From an uncultured Pelagibacteraceae bacterium (GTDB taxonomy: Bacteria; Pseudomonadota; Alphaproteobacteria; Pelagibacterales; Pelagibacteraceae), in assembly GCA_902579105.1 (NCBI GenBank), contig CACHFM010000004.1:26947-90946 (forward strand): a stretch of 64,000 nucleotides of DNA. The letters are read 5' to 3'. The translations under genes and the position numbers were made by a program. Below, piece after piece: positions 38,040 to 46,896 of the stretch (position 1 is the first letter of the stretch; the number at the start of each line of letters is the position of its first letter). The notes under the pieces were generated by a model. The model was not told where the DNA came from. It ran no database searches and was given only the letters and a program-made list of their open reading frames with translations.

Positions 38040-38876
38040 CTATTTTACAAATGTACCATTATGATAATCTTGAACAGCTTGCAAGATTTCTGCTTTAGTA
38101 TTCATTACAAACGGTCCCCCTCTAGCAATTTCCTCATTAATGGGTTTTCCAGATATTACTAAGAATTTTGCGTTTGATTTAGCATTTACACTTAAATTTT
38201 CACCTTTTGATAATAATATTAAAGTGCTGTCTTTAACTTTATCATGCTTATTTTCACCAACTTTAATTTCTCCATTAATTAGATAGATAAAAGAGTTGTG
38301 TGTCGAAGGTAATTTAAAATTAAATATTTTATTTTTATTCAATTCAACATCAAAATAAATTGGCTCAACATTGTGGCCTTTGACCGGGCCCTCAACATTG
38401 TTGAATTTTCCAGCAATTACTTTAATAGTTTTGTCATCATCTTTATGAATACTCATTTTGTTTGAGTCAACATATATATAATCAGGTTTACTCATTTTTA
38501 ATTTAGCAGGCATATTAATCCAAAGTTGAAATCCATGAAGTCTACCCTCAGACATAGCTGGCATTTCAGAATGAATTATTCCACTACCAGTTTTCATCCA
38601 TTGAACATCTCCCGAGGATATTCTACCTTTAGCCCCTGTACTATCTTCATGTTCAAATTCACCCTGTAGCATATAGGTAACTGTTTCAATACCTCTATGG
38701 GGATGAGGTGGAAAGCCACCAACATAATCTTCTTTATTATTTGAACCAAATTCATCTAACATTAAAAAAGGATCAAAGTAATTTGGCTCAACTCCAATAC
38801 TCCGTTTTAATTTAACTCCAGCACCATCTGATGATAATGTTGGGTTTATGATTTTACTTATTTGAATATTTTTCAT
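38040..38876 (-). CDS. pirin family protein
   Basis: A bicupin of 278 residues. The metal ligands are recognisable as the FPPHPHRGIET motif near residue 54-64 and the IIHSEMP segment near 101, which supply the three histidines and a glutamate known from human pirin. Bacterial pirins include quercetin dioxygenases and regulators of enzymes; exact role is unknown. It is in a short run with a haloacid dehalogenase and the quinone reductase, which loosely suggests handling of aromatic or redox-active compounds. Confidence 0.88.
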   Translation of the reverse strand: MKNIQISKIINPTLSSDGAGVKLKRSIGVEPNYFDPFLMLDEFGSNNKEDYVGGFPPHPHRGIETVTYMLQGEFEHEDSTGAKGRISSGDVQWMKTGSGIIHSEMPAMSEGRLHGFQLWINMPAKLKMSKPDYIYVDSNKMSIHKDDDKTIKVIAGKFNNVEGPVKGHNVEPIYFDVELNKNKIFNFKLPSTHNSFIYLINGEIKVGENKHDKVKDSTLILLSKGENLSVNAKSNAKFLVISGKPINEEIARGGPFVMNTKAEILQAVQDYHNGTFVK

Positions 38877-38896
38877 ATTTCTTAATTATGTTTTAT

Positions 38897-39559
38897 TTAT
38901 ATAATTGCAAGTAATTCAGTTAAATTTTTAATTTCATTTTTAGGTTTATAATCAAGGTTGTCAAAAATATTATTATTCCTATTGACCCAAATAGAATTAT
39001 AACCATAATTTCCACCACCTGATACATCCCAGGTATTTGAACTTAGAAAAACCACTTCTTCTTTTTTAATTTGATATTTTTTAATCGGTATATCATATAC
39101 TTTTGAGTCAGGCTTATATATTCCGACTTCTTCAATTGAAAAAATATCACTAAATATATTTTCTAAATTATTACTTTTAATTAATTGATTAAGAAGGCTC
39201 GGTGTACCGTTTGAAAGAATAGCTAATTTTAAATTTTTTTTCTTAAGTGTTTTTAAAACTTCAGGTACCTCATTAAATGGTGAAAGAATTTTATAAAGAT
39301 ATAATAATTCGTTTTTCATTGAAGAATCTATTTTGTAAGCTTTCATTGATTTATCTAAACTATCTTCAGTAATTTTCCAAAAATCTTTATGTCGCTTCAT
39401 TAAACTTCTTAGCCAAGTGTATTCTAGTTGAGTAATTCTCCAATAATTTGAAAAACCTTCCCACTTATCACCAATTTTTTCTTTACATTTTTCTGCTGCT
39501 GAGTTGACATCAAATAAAGTGCCATATGCATCAAAAATTATTGCTTTAATATTTTTCAT
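38897..39559 (-). CDS. haloacid dehalogenase type II
   Basis: A 220-residue HAD hydrolase. The nucleophile motif is FDAYGTLFDVN near residue 10, the arginine-containing TQLEYTWLRSLM segment near 44 and the LSNGTPSLL motif near 115 are the type II 2-haloacid dehalogenase pattern, and the acid loop is SSNTWDVSGGGNYGY near 173. It may hydrolyse L-2-haloacids, though many family members are general phosphatases. It is first of three genes with pirin and quinone reductase. Confidence 0.83.
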   Translation of the reverse strand: MKNIKAIIFDAYGTLFDVNSAAEKCKEKIGDKWEGFSNYWRITQLEYTWLRSLMKRHKDFWKITEDSLDKSMKAYKIDSSMKNELLYLYKILSPFNEVPEVLKTLKKKNLKLAILSNGTPSLLNQLIKSNNLENIFSDIFSIEEVGIYKPDSKVYDIPIKKYQIKKEEVVFLSSNTWDVSGGGNYGYNSIWVNRNNNIFDNLDYKPKNEIKNLTELLAII

Positions 39560-39576
39560 AAATTAATCTTAAAATT

Positions 39577-40278
39577 GTGAGTAATATTAGATTATTTTTT
39601 CCCGAGAATTTATCAACTAATTTAAGTTTAACTCTTGATAAATCCCAATCACATTATTTGATTAAAGTAATGCGAATAAATATAGGAAATAATTTTTCAT
39701 TATTTAACCAAAATGGAGAATGGGAGGCAAGAATAACTAAAATCACAAAAGGAATTGTTGAATTCTTAATTATTAAAAAGATAAGATCAAAAGATAATGA
39801 TAAAGAAATTTGGTTAGCATTTGCTCCAATTAAAATTAATTATTTAAACTTCATTATACAAAAAGCTACTGAACTTGGAGTTTCTAAATTTACTCCAATT
39901 TTAACAGAAAGAACAATTGTTAGAAAAATAAATGAAAATAGAATAAATAAAATTATTATCGAAGCAACAGAGCAAAGTAATAGATTAAAAGTTCCAAAAT
40001 TGGAAGAAATGATAAAATTAGATAATTTTTTAAAATTAAATCAAAAAACTAATATTATTTTTGGAGATCTCAATACAAACAATACTAAATTACATGTTAA
40101 AAATACTGAACCTTTGTGTATATTAATTGGACCTGAAGGTGACTTTACTGAAAAAGAGAGAGAAAAAATTTTAAAACTTAAAAATATAATTCCATTAAAA
40201 ATTAATGAAAATATTTTAAGAGCAGAAACTGCAGCAATTTCAATGATATCTATAATAGCTTTTCAATTATTATCTTAA
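39577..40278 (+). CDS. rsmE: 16S rRNA m3U1498 methyltransferase
   Basis: SPOUT-class methyltransferase acting on U1498 of the 30S subunit. The 233-residue protein shows the QKATELGVSKFTPILTERT segment near residue 90, EATEQSNR near 128 and the knot motif IGPEGDFTEKERE near 187, followed by LRAETAAI. The start is GTG at 39577; no ATG is available close by. It overlaps the end of the convergent SCO1 gene by nine bases. Confidence 0.92.
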   Translation: MSNIRLFFPENLSTNLSLTLDKSQSHYLIKVMRINIGNNFSLFNQNGEWEARITKITKGIVEFLIIKKIRSKDNDKEIWLAFAPIKINYLNFIIQKATELGVSKFTPILTERTIVRKINENRINKIIIEATEQSNRLKVPKLEEMIKLDNFLKLNQKTNIIFGDLNTNNTKLHVKNTEPLCILIGPEGDFTEKEREKILKLKNIIPLKINENILRAETAAISMISIIAFQLLS

Positions 40279-40860
40279 ATACTTTTTTATAGACTTAAAC
40301 ATGTCTTTATAAGTTGCATGATGGTTGATACGATCCAAATATTTACCATCTTCTAACAATATAATTGATGAACTGTGATTTATTAGATAGTTACCATCTT
40401 CTGAAAAAATTTTTTCTGAATGTATTCCCCATGATTTTGATAAAACAAATATTTTTTTAGGATCACCAGTGATCCCATAAATTTTATTCTCAAATGAATT
40501 TAGATAATCTTTAATAATCATAGGAGTATCTCTTTCAGGATCGATACTTATAAAAAAAACTTTGAACTTTTCTTTCTTTTTTTTATCTAAATTATTTATT
40601 ACTAAATTTAAATTATTTAATGTCATTGGACAAACGTCAGGACAATTGGTAAATCCAAAAAAAATTGCAGTTAGAGGGCCTTCGAATGACTTTTCAGTAA
40701 TTATATTATTGTTAACATCTTGAAGTGAAAATGATGATCCTTTTAAGGATGCGACATATTCATCTTCTTTATTTTCCATTGATAAAAAAATTGGCAGCAT
40801 AATAAATAGAAAAATAAATGAACAACAGGATATAATTGTAAGTGATGTTTTTAACTTCAT
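40270..40860 (-). CDS. SCO1/SenC family copper protein
   Basis: Membrane-tethered thioredoxin-fold copper chaperone that helps load the CuA centre of cytochrome c oxidase. The 196-residue protein has an N-terminal membrane anchor (about 8-26), the copper-binding NCPDVCPMT motif (C-x3-C) near residue 72 and the conserved histidine in LINHSSSIIL near 162. It lies 36 bases from the start of the oxidase locus, in divergent orientation. Confidence 0.92.
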   Translation of the reverse strand: MKLKTSLTIISCCSFIFLFIMLPIFLSMENKEDEYVASLKGSSFSLQDVNNNIITEKSFEGPLTAIFFGFTNCPDVCPMTLNNLNLVINNLDKKKKEKFKVFFISIDPERDTPMIIKDYLNSFENKIYGITGDPKKIFVLSKSWGIHSEKIFSEDGNYLINHSSSIILLEDGKYLDRINHHATYKDMFKSIKKYLR

Positions 40861-40896
40861 TGTTGATATAATTAATTAAGCAACTATATAAGAATT

Positions 40897-41577
40897 ATGA
40901 GCAATTTGTTAAATAAACTTTTTGGCACACTACTCGATAAACCTTGGGATAAAGAGCAAGCCACTATAGATAATGCACATGAAGGAAAAACTTTTGATCT
41001 TTCAGTTCAAAAGTCAGCTGTTTTAATTATTTTTGGGATTGCAACAGTTTTATTTAGTTTAGTATTTACAAGCTACTTATATACTTTGTCACCAAGCCAA
41101 GATACCAATTACCTTTTAAGACCTAACTTACTTTGGATAAATACTTTAATTCTTTTTTTTGTTACATATTTTTTTAATAAGGTTACTAAAGATTTAGAAA
41201 AAAAAGATACTTCAAAAATTAAAAAGAATCTCTTAATTATAGGAGGATTAACTTATTTATTTTTATTCGGTCAGATAATTTTTTGGTTTCAATTATTGAA
41301 AAGTGGTAATTATGTTTCTACAAATTCTTATTTTGCAAACTTTTATGTTTTTACAGCGCTTCATGGATTACATCTTTTAGGTGGATTATTTTTCTGGGGA
41401 AAAGTTTCTTCGAAAGTTTTAAAATTAGAACAGAATAAAATTTTAGAACAAGAAAAAAATATATCAGCTCTATCAATATATTGGACATTTTTACTAATTG
41501 TTTGGCTAATGTTTTTTTTAATGATTTATATTTTTAACGACTCATTTATTGCATGGTGTAAATCGTTAATTTCTTAG
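40897..41577 (+). CDS. cytochrome c oxidase subunit III-like protein
   Basis: A 226-residue heme-copper oxidase subunit III family protein with five clear membrane segments. The TALHGLHLLGGLFFWG segment near residue 152 is the conserved subunit III helix with paired histidines, and the WTFLLIVWLMFFLMIY end is also typical. A second subunit III gene lies at 44598-45308, so this locus has two, as in CoxMNOP-type oxidases where one lies beside the other. It precedes the coxB gene by 280 bases, with a small opposite-strand gene between. Confidence 0.82.
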   Translation: MSNLLNKLFGTLLDKPWDKEQATIDNAHEGKTFDLSVQKSAVLIIFGIATVLFSLVFTSYLYTLSPSQDTNYLLRPNLLWINTLILFFVTYFFNKVTKDLEKKDTSKIKKNLLIIGGLTYLFLFGQIIFWFQLLKSGNYVSTNSYFANFYVFTALHGLHLLGGLFFWGKVSSKVLKLEQNKILEQEKNISALSIYWTFLLIVWLMFFLMIYIFNDSFIAWCKSLIS

Positions 41578-41578
41578 T

Positions 41579-41770
41579 TTATAAAAATAAAACTAGTATA
41601 ATTCCCACTACTGTAATAACTGTTAAAAGAATATTTACAGATTTCAAATATCTCTTTGTTTCAGATTTTATTTCTTTTTTTGAAAACGCACCTGCTCCAA
41701 AAGATATAACTATAAAAAAAATGAATACTAAAACGAGTATTGTTATTAAAATTCCTAACTTACTTAGCAT
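41579..41770 (-). CDS. small twin-transmembrane protein (possibly HIG1-like)
   Basis: A 63-residue protein with two membrane helices (about 5-25 and 43-62) joined by a short basic loop, KKEIKSETKRYLKS. The size, topology and basic loop resemble twin-transmembrane HIG1-domain proteins, which in mitochondria and some alphaproteobacteria bind cytochrome c oxidase. The location, inside a cytochrome oxidase locus, fits this idea, but the diagnostic HIG1 residues are not clear, so the family call is tentative. It is convergent with the subunit III-like gene at one-base distance and divergent from coxB. Confidence 0.6.
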   Translation of the reverse strand: MLSKLGILITILVLVFIFFIVISFGAGAFSKKEIKSETKRYLKSVNILLTVITVVGIILVLFL

Positions 41771-41807
41771 AAAGCCTTAATTACATTACTTTATTTACTT
41801 TAAGTTT

Positions 41808-41822
41808 ATGACATTTTGTCAT
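41808..41822. promoter_or_regulatory. inverted repeat upstream of coxB
   Basis: ATGACA-TTT-TGTCAT is a perfect 6-bp inverted repeat, 37 bases before the coxB ATG, in the 88-base gap between the twin-transmembrane gene and the oxidase operon. The right arm contains TTGTCA, which could be a -35 element, with AT-rich -10-like sequence following. An operator overlapping the promoter is plausible; no regulator can be named. Confidence 0.35.
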
Positions 41823-41858
41823 AGGTATTTATAGTATTAATAAACTATATAAAAGCCC

Positions 41859-42734
41859 ATGCACCCAGGTATAATATTTTTCTTAGTAATTTTAGGATCT
41901 GTACTTTTTCACATCTTTACCCCTTGGTATTGGACTGACATTGCTTCAAATTGGGGAGGAATGGATGATACAATTACTCTTACCTTTTGGGTAGGTGGTG
42001 GCGTTTTTATTGCTGTATGTCTTTTTATGATTTACTGTGTTTTTAAGTTTTCTTACAAAAAAGATCGTAAAGCAGAATATCAACCAGAAGATAAAAAATT
42101 AGAAAAAATTTTAACATGGGCAACTACCTTAGGTGTTGCTGCTCTTTTAGCTCCAGGACTTTTTATTTGGAATCAATACGTAAGTGTTCCAAAAAATGCA
42201 CTTCATGTTGACGTGATGGCTTGGCAATGGGGATGGCAATATAGACTGCCTGGTGAGGATGGAAAATTAGGAACTACACAAGTTATTAATATAAATGACA
42301 ATAACCCATTTGGAATTAATTTAGATGACCCTAATGGAAAAGATGATGTCTTAATACAAAGTGATGTGATTAATTTAGAAACCAACAGACCAGTTAAAAT
42401 ATTATTGAGGTCTGTTGATGTGCTTCATAACTGGTACGTTCCACAATTTAGAGCAAAAATGGATGCAGTTCCTGGTATTGTCACTTATTATTGGTTTGAA
42501 CCAAACAAAGTTGGTGAATACGAGGTGTTATGTGCAGAATATTGTGGCGTTGGACACTATGCGATGAGAGGTGGCGTTGAAGTTCAAAGCAAAGAGGATT
42601 ACAATAAATGGCTTTCTGAACAAGAAACATTTAAAGATTTGATAGCTAAACAGGAAATTATGGAATTAGAAAACAAAAAAATTGTAAAAAATAACAATTT
42701 TCTTTTAAATAAAGAAATATATAAGGAAGAATAA
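41859..42734 (+). CDS. coxB: cytochrome c oxidase subunit II
   Basis: Electron-entry subunit with the binuclear CuA site. The 291-residue protein has two membrane helices (about 3-20 and 40-66, then 90-106) and a periplasmic cupredoxin domain. The CuA ligands are seen in LHNWYVPQF near 190 and the CAEYCGVGHYAMRG loop near 225-238 (two Cys, His, Met). WQWGWQY near 123 is the aromatic docking patch. No cleavable signal peptide is evident. The C-terminal tail after residue 255 is charged. coxA starts four bases after the stop. Confidence 0.94.
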   Translation: MHPGIIFFLVILGSVLFHIFTPWYWTDIASNWGGMDDTITLTFWVGGGVFIAVCLFMIYCVFKFSYKKDRKAEYQPEDKKLEKILTWATTLGVAALLAPGLFIWNQYVSVPKNALHVDVMAWQWGWQYRLPGEDGKLGTTQVININDNNPFGINLDDPNGKDDVLIQSDVINLETNRPVKILLRSVDVLHNWYVPQFRAKMDAVPGIVTYYWFEPNKVGEYEVLCAEYCGVGHYAMRGGVEVQSKEDYNKWLSEQETFKDLIAKQEIMELENKKIVKNNNFLLNKEIYKEE

Positions 42735-42737
42735 TTT

Positions 42738-44585
42738 ATGTCAGACGATTACGAAAATAAAACAGGTTATCAGGCTCAATCTTCAGAAACTATTTCTTCA
42801 GGTGGAAGCGGCAGATCAGGAACAGCCTCTGATATAGATTACGTAAGACCTGCAGAAAATGCAGAACAAGATTTATATCATGGTCATAGTTTTATTACTA
42901 AATGGGTTTTTTGCCAGGATGCAAAAGTTATCGGAGTTCAGTATTTTCTTTTAGCAACTTTTACAGGCGTCATTGGCTTAATTCTGTCTTGGTTAATGCG
43001 TTTACAATTAGGTTTTCCTGGAGCGGCTGGTTTTATGACTGCCGAGCATTATTATCAGTTTGTTACAATGCATGGGATGATCATGGTTGTTTATTTTTTA
43101 ACTGCACTTTTCTTAGGAGGATTTGGTAATTATTTAATTCCTTTGATGGTTGGAGCAAGGGATATGGTTTTTCCATATCTTAATATGGTAAGTTTTTGGA
43201 TGTTTTTTATTGCTGTTGGAGTTTTATTAGCAAGTTTTTTTGTTCCAGGAGGGCCAACAGGAGCTGGATGGACACTTTATCCACCTCAAACAATTTTAGA
43301 AGGAACTCCAGGGTCTGGATGGGGAATACTATTAATGTGTATATCATTAATTTTGTTTGTTGCAGGATTTACCATGGGTGGATTAAATTATTTAATTACT
43401 ATTTTACAAGCACGTACAAGAGGTATGACATTAATGAGAATGCCTCTAACAGTTTGGGGAATTTTTACAGCAACTGTTTTAGCAATGTTAGCTTTCCCAG
43501 CACTATTGGTAGGTGCTTTAATGATGACTTTAGATAAAGTACTTGCAACAAGCTTTTTTATGCCAACTATATTAAAAGCTGGCGAAGTTTTAGAATATGG
43601 TGGAGGAAGCCCTATTCTTTTTCAACATTTATTTTGGTTTTTTGGACACCCAGAAGTTTATATTGTTGCTCTACCTGCATTTGGAATAGTTTCAGATTTA
43701 ATATCTGTTCATTCTAGAAAAAACATATTTGGTTATAGAATGATGGTCTGGGCTATAGTTGTTATAGGAGCTCTAAGCTTTTTTGTATGGGCACACCATA
43801 TGTATGTTAGTGGAATGAATCCATGGTTTGGTTTCTTCTTTGCAACTACAACACTTATAATAGCAATTCCAACTGCAATGAAAGTTTATAACTGGATTTT
43901 AACTCTTTGGAGAGGAAACATTAGACTTAACGTTGTGATGTTATGGTGTCTTGGCTTTATAGTAACTTTTGTGAACGGTGGTATTACAGGTATTTTCCTA
44001 GGAAATGTTACTGTAGATGTACCATTGTCGGATACTTATTTTGTTGTTGCACACTTTCATATGGTAATGGGTATTGCACCTCTTATGGTAATTATGGGAG
44101 CTGTTTATCATTGGTTTCCATTAGTTTCAGGAAGATTTCTAAATGAAACATTAGGCAAATGGCACTTTTGGATAACTTTTTTAGGTGCTTATTCAATATA
44201 CTTCCCTATGCATTATTTAGGATTTATTGGAGTACCAAGAAGATATTTTGAAATGTATGATAGTCCATACGTAACTTCTGCTGTAGGAATGAATGAATTT
44301 ATAAGTATGGCAGCTTTTATAGTTGGTGCTGCACAATTTATATTAATTTATAATATTATCAAAACTTTAAAAACTGGAAAACCTGCTGGACATAATCCTT
44401 GGCAAGCAAATTCACTTGAATGGCTTACTCCATCAGTTCCTCCTGAACACGGTAATTGGGGAGAAAAACTTCCAGTAGTTCATAGATGGCCTTATGATTT
44501 CAGTGTACCAGGAGCAAAAGAAGACTTTATTACTCAAACAACTCCTCCTAGCGAAGTTATAGAAACTGAGGTAGAAAAAACATAA
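42738..44585 (+). CDS. coxA: cytochrome c oxidase subunit I
   Basis: Catalytic heme-copper subunit with twelve membrane helices, 615 residues. Heme and CuB ligands are in the MHGMIMV helix, FFGHPEVYIV (near 302, with the E of the D-channel end and the His-Tyr pair), WAHHMYVSGMN (near 351) and VAHFHMVMG. The HHMYVSGMN and ATTTLIIAIPTA wording resembles the CoxN subtype rather than the common CtaD. An N-terminal tail of about 50 residues is Ser/Gly-rich and unusually long. It lies between coxB and the second subunit III gene. Confidence 0.95.
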   Translation: MSDDYENKTGYQAQSSETISSGGSGRSGTASDIDYVRPAENAEQDLYHGHSFITKWVFCQDAKVIGVQYFLLATFTGVIGLILSWLMRLQLGFPGAAGFMTAEHYYQFVTMHGMIMVVYFLTALFLGGFGNYLIPLMVGARDMVFPYLNMVSFWMFFIAVGVLLASFFVPGGPTGAGWTLYPPQTILEGTPGSGWGILLMCISLILFVAGFTMGGLNYLITILQARTRGMTLMRMPLTVWGIFTATVLAMLAFPALLVGALMMTLDKVLATSFFMPTILKAGEVLEYGGGSPILFQHLFWFFGHPEVYIVALPAFGIVSDLISVHSRKNIFGYRMMVWAIVVIGALSFFVWAHHMYVSGMNPWFGFFFATTTLIIAIPTAMKVYNWILTLWRGNIRLNVVMLWCLGFIVTFVNGGITGIFLGNVTVDVPLSDTYFVVAHFHMVMGIAPLMVIMGAVYHWFPLVSGRFLNETLGKWHFWITFLGAYSIYFPMHYLGFIGVPRRYFEMYDSPYVTSAVGMNEFISMAAFIVGAAQFILIYNIIKTLKTGKPAGHNPWQANSLEWLTPSVPPEHGNWGEKLPVVHRWPYDFSVPGAKEDFITQTTPPSEVIETEVEKT

Positions 44586-44597
44586 ACAAGAAAATCT

Positions 44598-45308
44598 ATG
44601 TCTGATCCAAAAATAGAAGGCTTCGAATTAAAACCTGGCTTTAAAGGAATGGCGAAAGACACAGGTTCTGATCAAACCATGTTTAAAGGTGTGCATTGGG
44701 GCAAAGCAATGATGTGGATCTTTTTATTAAGTGATACATTTATATTTAGCTGTTTTTTGATTTCATACATGAAGGGAAGAGGATCAACCTTAATCGATTG
44801 GCCTAATCCGAGTGAGGTTTTTGGATTACATGTTGGAGGTGTTGATGTTCCGTTATTGCTTATTGCAATTATGACTTTTGTTTTAATTACAAGCAGTGGA
44901 ACAATGGCTCTTGCAGTAAAATATGGCTACGAAAAAAATAGAAAGATGTGCGGTTGGCTTATATTAGCTACAGCAATAGGTGGCCTTACTTTTGTAGGAA
45001 TGCAAGCTTTTGAATGGTCAAAATTAATTTCTGAAGGAGTAAGACCCTGGGAAAATCCATTTGGAGCACCACAATTTGGTTCATTCTTCTTTATGATAAC
45101 AGGATTTCACGGAACCCATGTCACGTTTGGAGTAATTTTTTTATTTATTTATGCCTATAAAACTTTTAAGGGCCATTATGATGAAGGAAAAAGAGGCTGG
45201 TTTACAACAATGAAGGGTGATTATGTTGAAATTGAAATTTTAGGACTATACTGGCATTTTGTAGATTTAGTTTGGGTATTTATTTTTGCATTTTTTTATT
45301 TATGGTAA
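44598..45308 (+). CDS. coxC: cytochrome c oxidase subunit III
   Basis: A 236-residue subunit III with five membrane helices. Typical segments are GKAMMWIFLLSDTFIFSCF near residue 34, MQAFEWSKLI near 135, and FHGTHVTFGV near 172 with the paired histidines; it ends with the YWHFVDLVWVFIFAFFYLW helix. It starts 12 bases after coxA. With the subunit III-like gene at 40897 this gives the oxidase two III-type subunits. The 3' end is followed directly by the subunit IV gene. Confidence 0.93.
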   Translation: MSDPKIEGFELKPGFKGMAKDTGSDQTMFKGVHWGKAMMWIFLLSDTFIFSCFLISYMKGRGSTLIDWPNPSEVFGLHVGGVDVPLLLIAIMTFVLITSSGTMALAVKYGYEKNRKMCGWLILATAIGGLTFVGMQAFEWSKLISEGVRPWENPFGAPQFGSFFFMITGFHGTHVTFGVIFLFIYAYKTFKGHYDEGKRGWFTTMKGDYVEIEILGLYWHFVDLVWVFIFAFFYLW

Positions 45309-45318
45309 GATTTATATT

Positions 45319-45657
45319 ATGAGCGATACAAACGAAAAAGAACAAACTTCAACCCATAAGATAGGAATATATCTTTGGATATGGGGTTTATTATTTGTTT
45401 TAAGTTTTTTTTCATACATGGTGGATTGGTACCAATTTCAAGGTATGCTTAGATGGTCTTTGATTTTATTTTTTATGTTTTTAAAAGCAGGATTGATTAT
45501 GGCTTTTTTCATGCACTTATATTGGGAACGTTACGCCCTTGTTAATGTTCTTTTGTGGCCAATGACAGCAATTGCTTGTTTTATTTTTCTAATGGTCGCT
45601 GAGTTTGAGTATACTGTCTTTACAAGATTATTTTATTTTGTGGTAGGGGGGCAATAA
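45319..45657 (+). CDS. cytochrome c oxidase subunit IV family protein
   Basis: A 112-residue protein with three membrane segments, matching the bacterial subunit IV/CtaF-type family. The HKIGIYLWIWGLLFVLSF start and the KAGLIMAFFMHLYWER helix are characteristic. I chose ATG 45319, eleven codons inside the longer open frame, because the soluble N-terminus typical of the family begins there and the longer start would overlap coxC. It is a structural accessory of the oxidase. Confidence 0.85.
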   Translation: MSDTNEKEQTSTHKIGIYLWIWGLLFVLSFFSYMVDWYQFQGMLRWSLILFFMFLKAGLIMAFFMHLYWERYALVNVLLWPMTAIACFIFLMVAEFEYTVFTRLFYFVVGGQ

Positions 45658-45660
45658 CTT

Positions 45661-45927
45661 ATGAGTGGTTACACCGTATTAGCTGGATTTTTAATATTTT
45701 TTTTACTTTTTATTTATTTAACCTGGTTTGGTTTTTCAATAAAAGTTGAAAATGATAAAGATAATGAAGAGTCAAAAATAAAAATAAATCCATATGACAA
45801 CTTACCTCTTAGCAGAAAATTTATTGATAAAAAGAATGAACAAATAGGACTTTTTGATTTAGGCAATCATATTCTTATTATTGGAATGATATTGTTTATA
45901 ATATTTGTTGTAACAAACGTTAGCTAA
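45661..45927 (+). CDS. small membrane protein of the oxidase operon, unknown
   Basis: An 88-residue protein with membrane segments at about 5-25 and 67-86 and a charged loop between. It does not match a family that I recognise. Its place between subunit IV and ctaB, three bases from one and two from the other, indicates an accessory or assembly role in cytochrome oxidase. The N-terminal hydrophobic segment resembles an uncleaved anchor. Confidence 0.65.
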   Translation: MSGYTVLAGFLIFFLLFIYLTWFGFSIKVENDKDNEESKIKINPYDNLPLSRKFIDKKNEQIGLFDLGNHILIIGMILFIIFVVTNVS

Positions 45928-45929
45928 TT

Positions 45930-46850
45930 TTGTCTAATATAACTAGAAAAAGAACTGCTTCTATTTTTTTCCTTGATTTAGGGAATTTTATTAAATCTTT
46001 ATACCTGTTAATGAAACCAAGAGTTATGTCTCTTGTTATATTTACCTGTGCTGTAGGATTATTGACTTCTCCCAATCAAATTCCTTTGTTTGATTCTCTA
46101 ATTTGTATTTTCTTTGTAACCATAGGTGCTGGTGCAGCAGGAGCATTAAATATGTGGTATGAAGCAGATCTTGATAGTTTAATGACAAGAACATGTCTTA
46201 GACCCATTCCCACAGGAAAAGTTAATAAAGATCAAGCATTAGTATTTGGAATAGTTCTATCAATAATTTCAATTATTGGACTTTATTATTTTTCAAATAT
46301 TTTGTCTGCTACACTATTGTTTATAACAATTGCATTTTATGTTTTTGTTTATACTATTTGGTTAAAGAGAAAGACACCTCAAAATATTGTCATTGGTGGA
46401 GCCTCTGGCGCTTTACCTCCAGTTATAGGTTGGACAATTGCAACAAATTCTTTAAGCCTTGAACCAATTACATTTTTTTTAATTATATTTTATTGGACAC
46501 CATCTCATTTTTGGGCATTGAGTCTTTATAAAGCAGAGGATTACGCAAAAGCAAATATTCCAATGTTACCGATTACTAATGGAGTAGAAGAAACTAAGAA
46601 AAAAATATTTATTTATTCTTTATTTATGATTCCAGTAATTATAATTCCATATGCAATAGGTTTTACTGGAGAATTATACTTATTTATTTCTTTAACTTTA
46701 ACTCTTTATTACAATTATATTTGTTACGATCTATATAAATTTAAAAAAAATAAATTTGAATTAAAAAAGGCAAAAAAAGTATTTGCTTACTCAATTTTCT
46801 ATTTATTTTTGCTATTTGTTTTGTTTTTAGTAGATCAAATCATTAAATAA
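45930..46850 (+). CDS. ctaB: protoheme IX farnesyltransferase
   Basis: Makes heme O from heme B, needed for the aa3-type oxidase. The 306-residue protein has about eight hydrophobic segments, the LMKPRVMSLVIFT start, and the prenyl-diphosphate motif NMWYEADLDSLMTRTCLRPIPTG near residue 75-97, plus YWTPSHFWALSLY near 187. The start is a TTG at 45930, two bases after the previous stop; the first ATG in frame would truncate the leader right before KPRVM. Position in the cox operon is expected. Confidence 0.93.
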   Translation: MSNITRKRTASIFFLDLGNFIKSLYLLMKPRVMSLVIFTCAVGLLTSPNQIPLFDSLICIFFVTIGAGAAGALNMWYEADLDSLMTRTCLRPIPTGKVNKDQALVFGIVLSIISIIGLYYFSNILSATLLFITIAFYVFVYTIWLKRKTPQNIVIGGASGALPPVIGWTIATNSLSLEPITFFLIIFYWTPSHFWALSLYKAEDYAKANIPMLPITNGVEETKKKIFIYSLFMIPVIIIPYAIGFTGELYLFISLTLTLYYNYICYDLYKFKKNKFELKKAKKVFAYSIFYLFLLFVLFLVDQIIK

Positions 46851-46896
46851 AAAAATTTATTATTCATCTTTTATAAGATAGTTTTATTTAATTAAG

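Noticed and set aside
46866..46879. Small hairpin ATCTT-TTAT-AAGAT between ctaB and ctaG, as a possible terminator
   Set aside because: Only five weak AT-rich pairs, no G/C core; not enough for a terminator.
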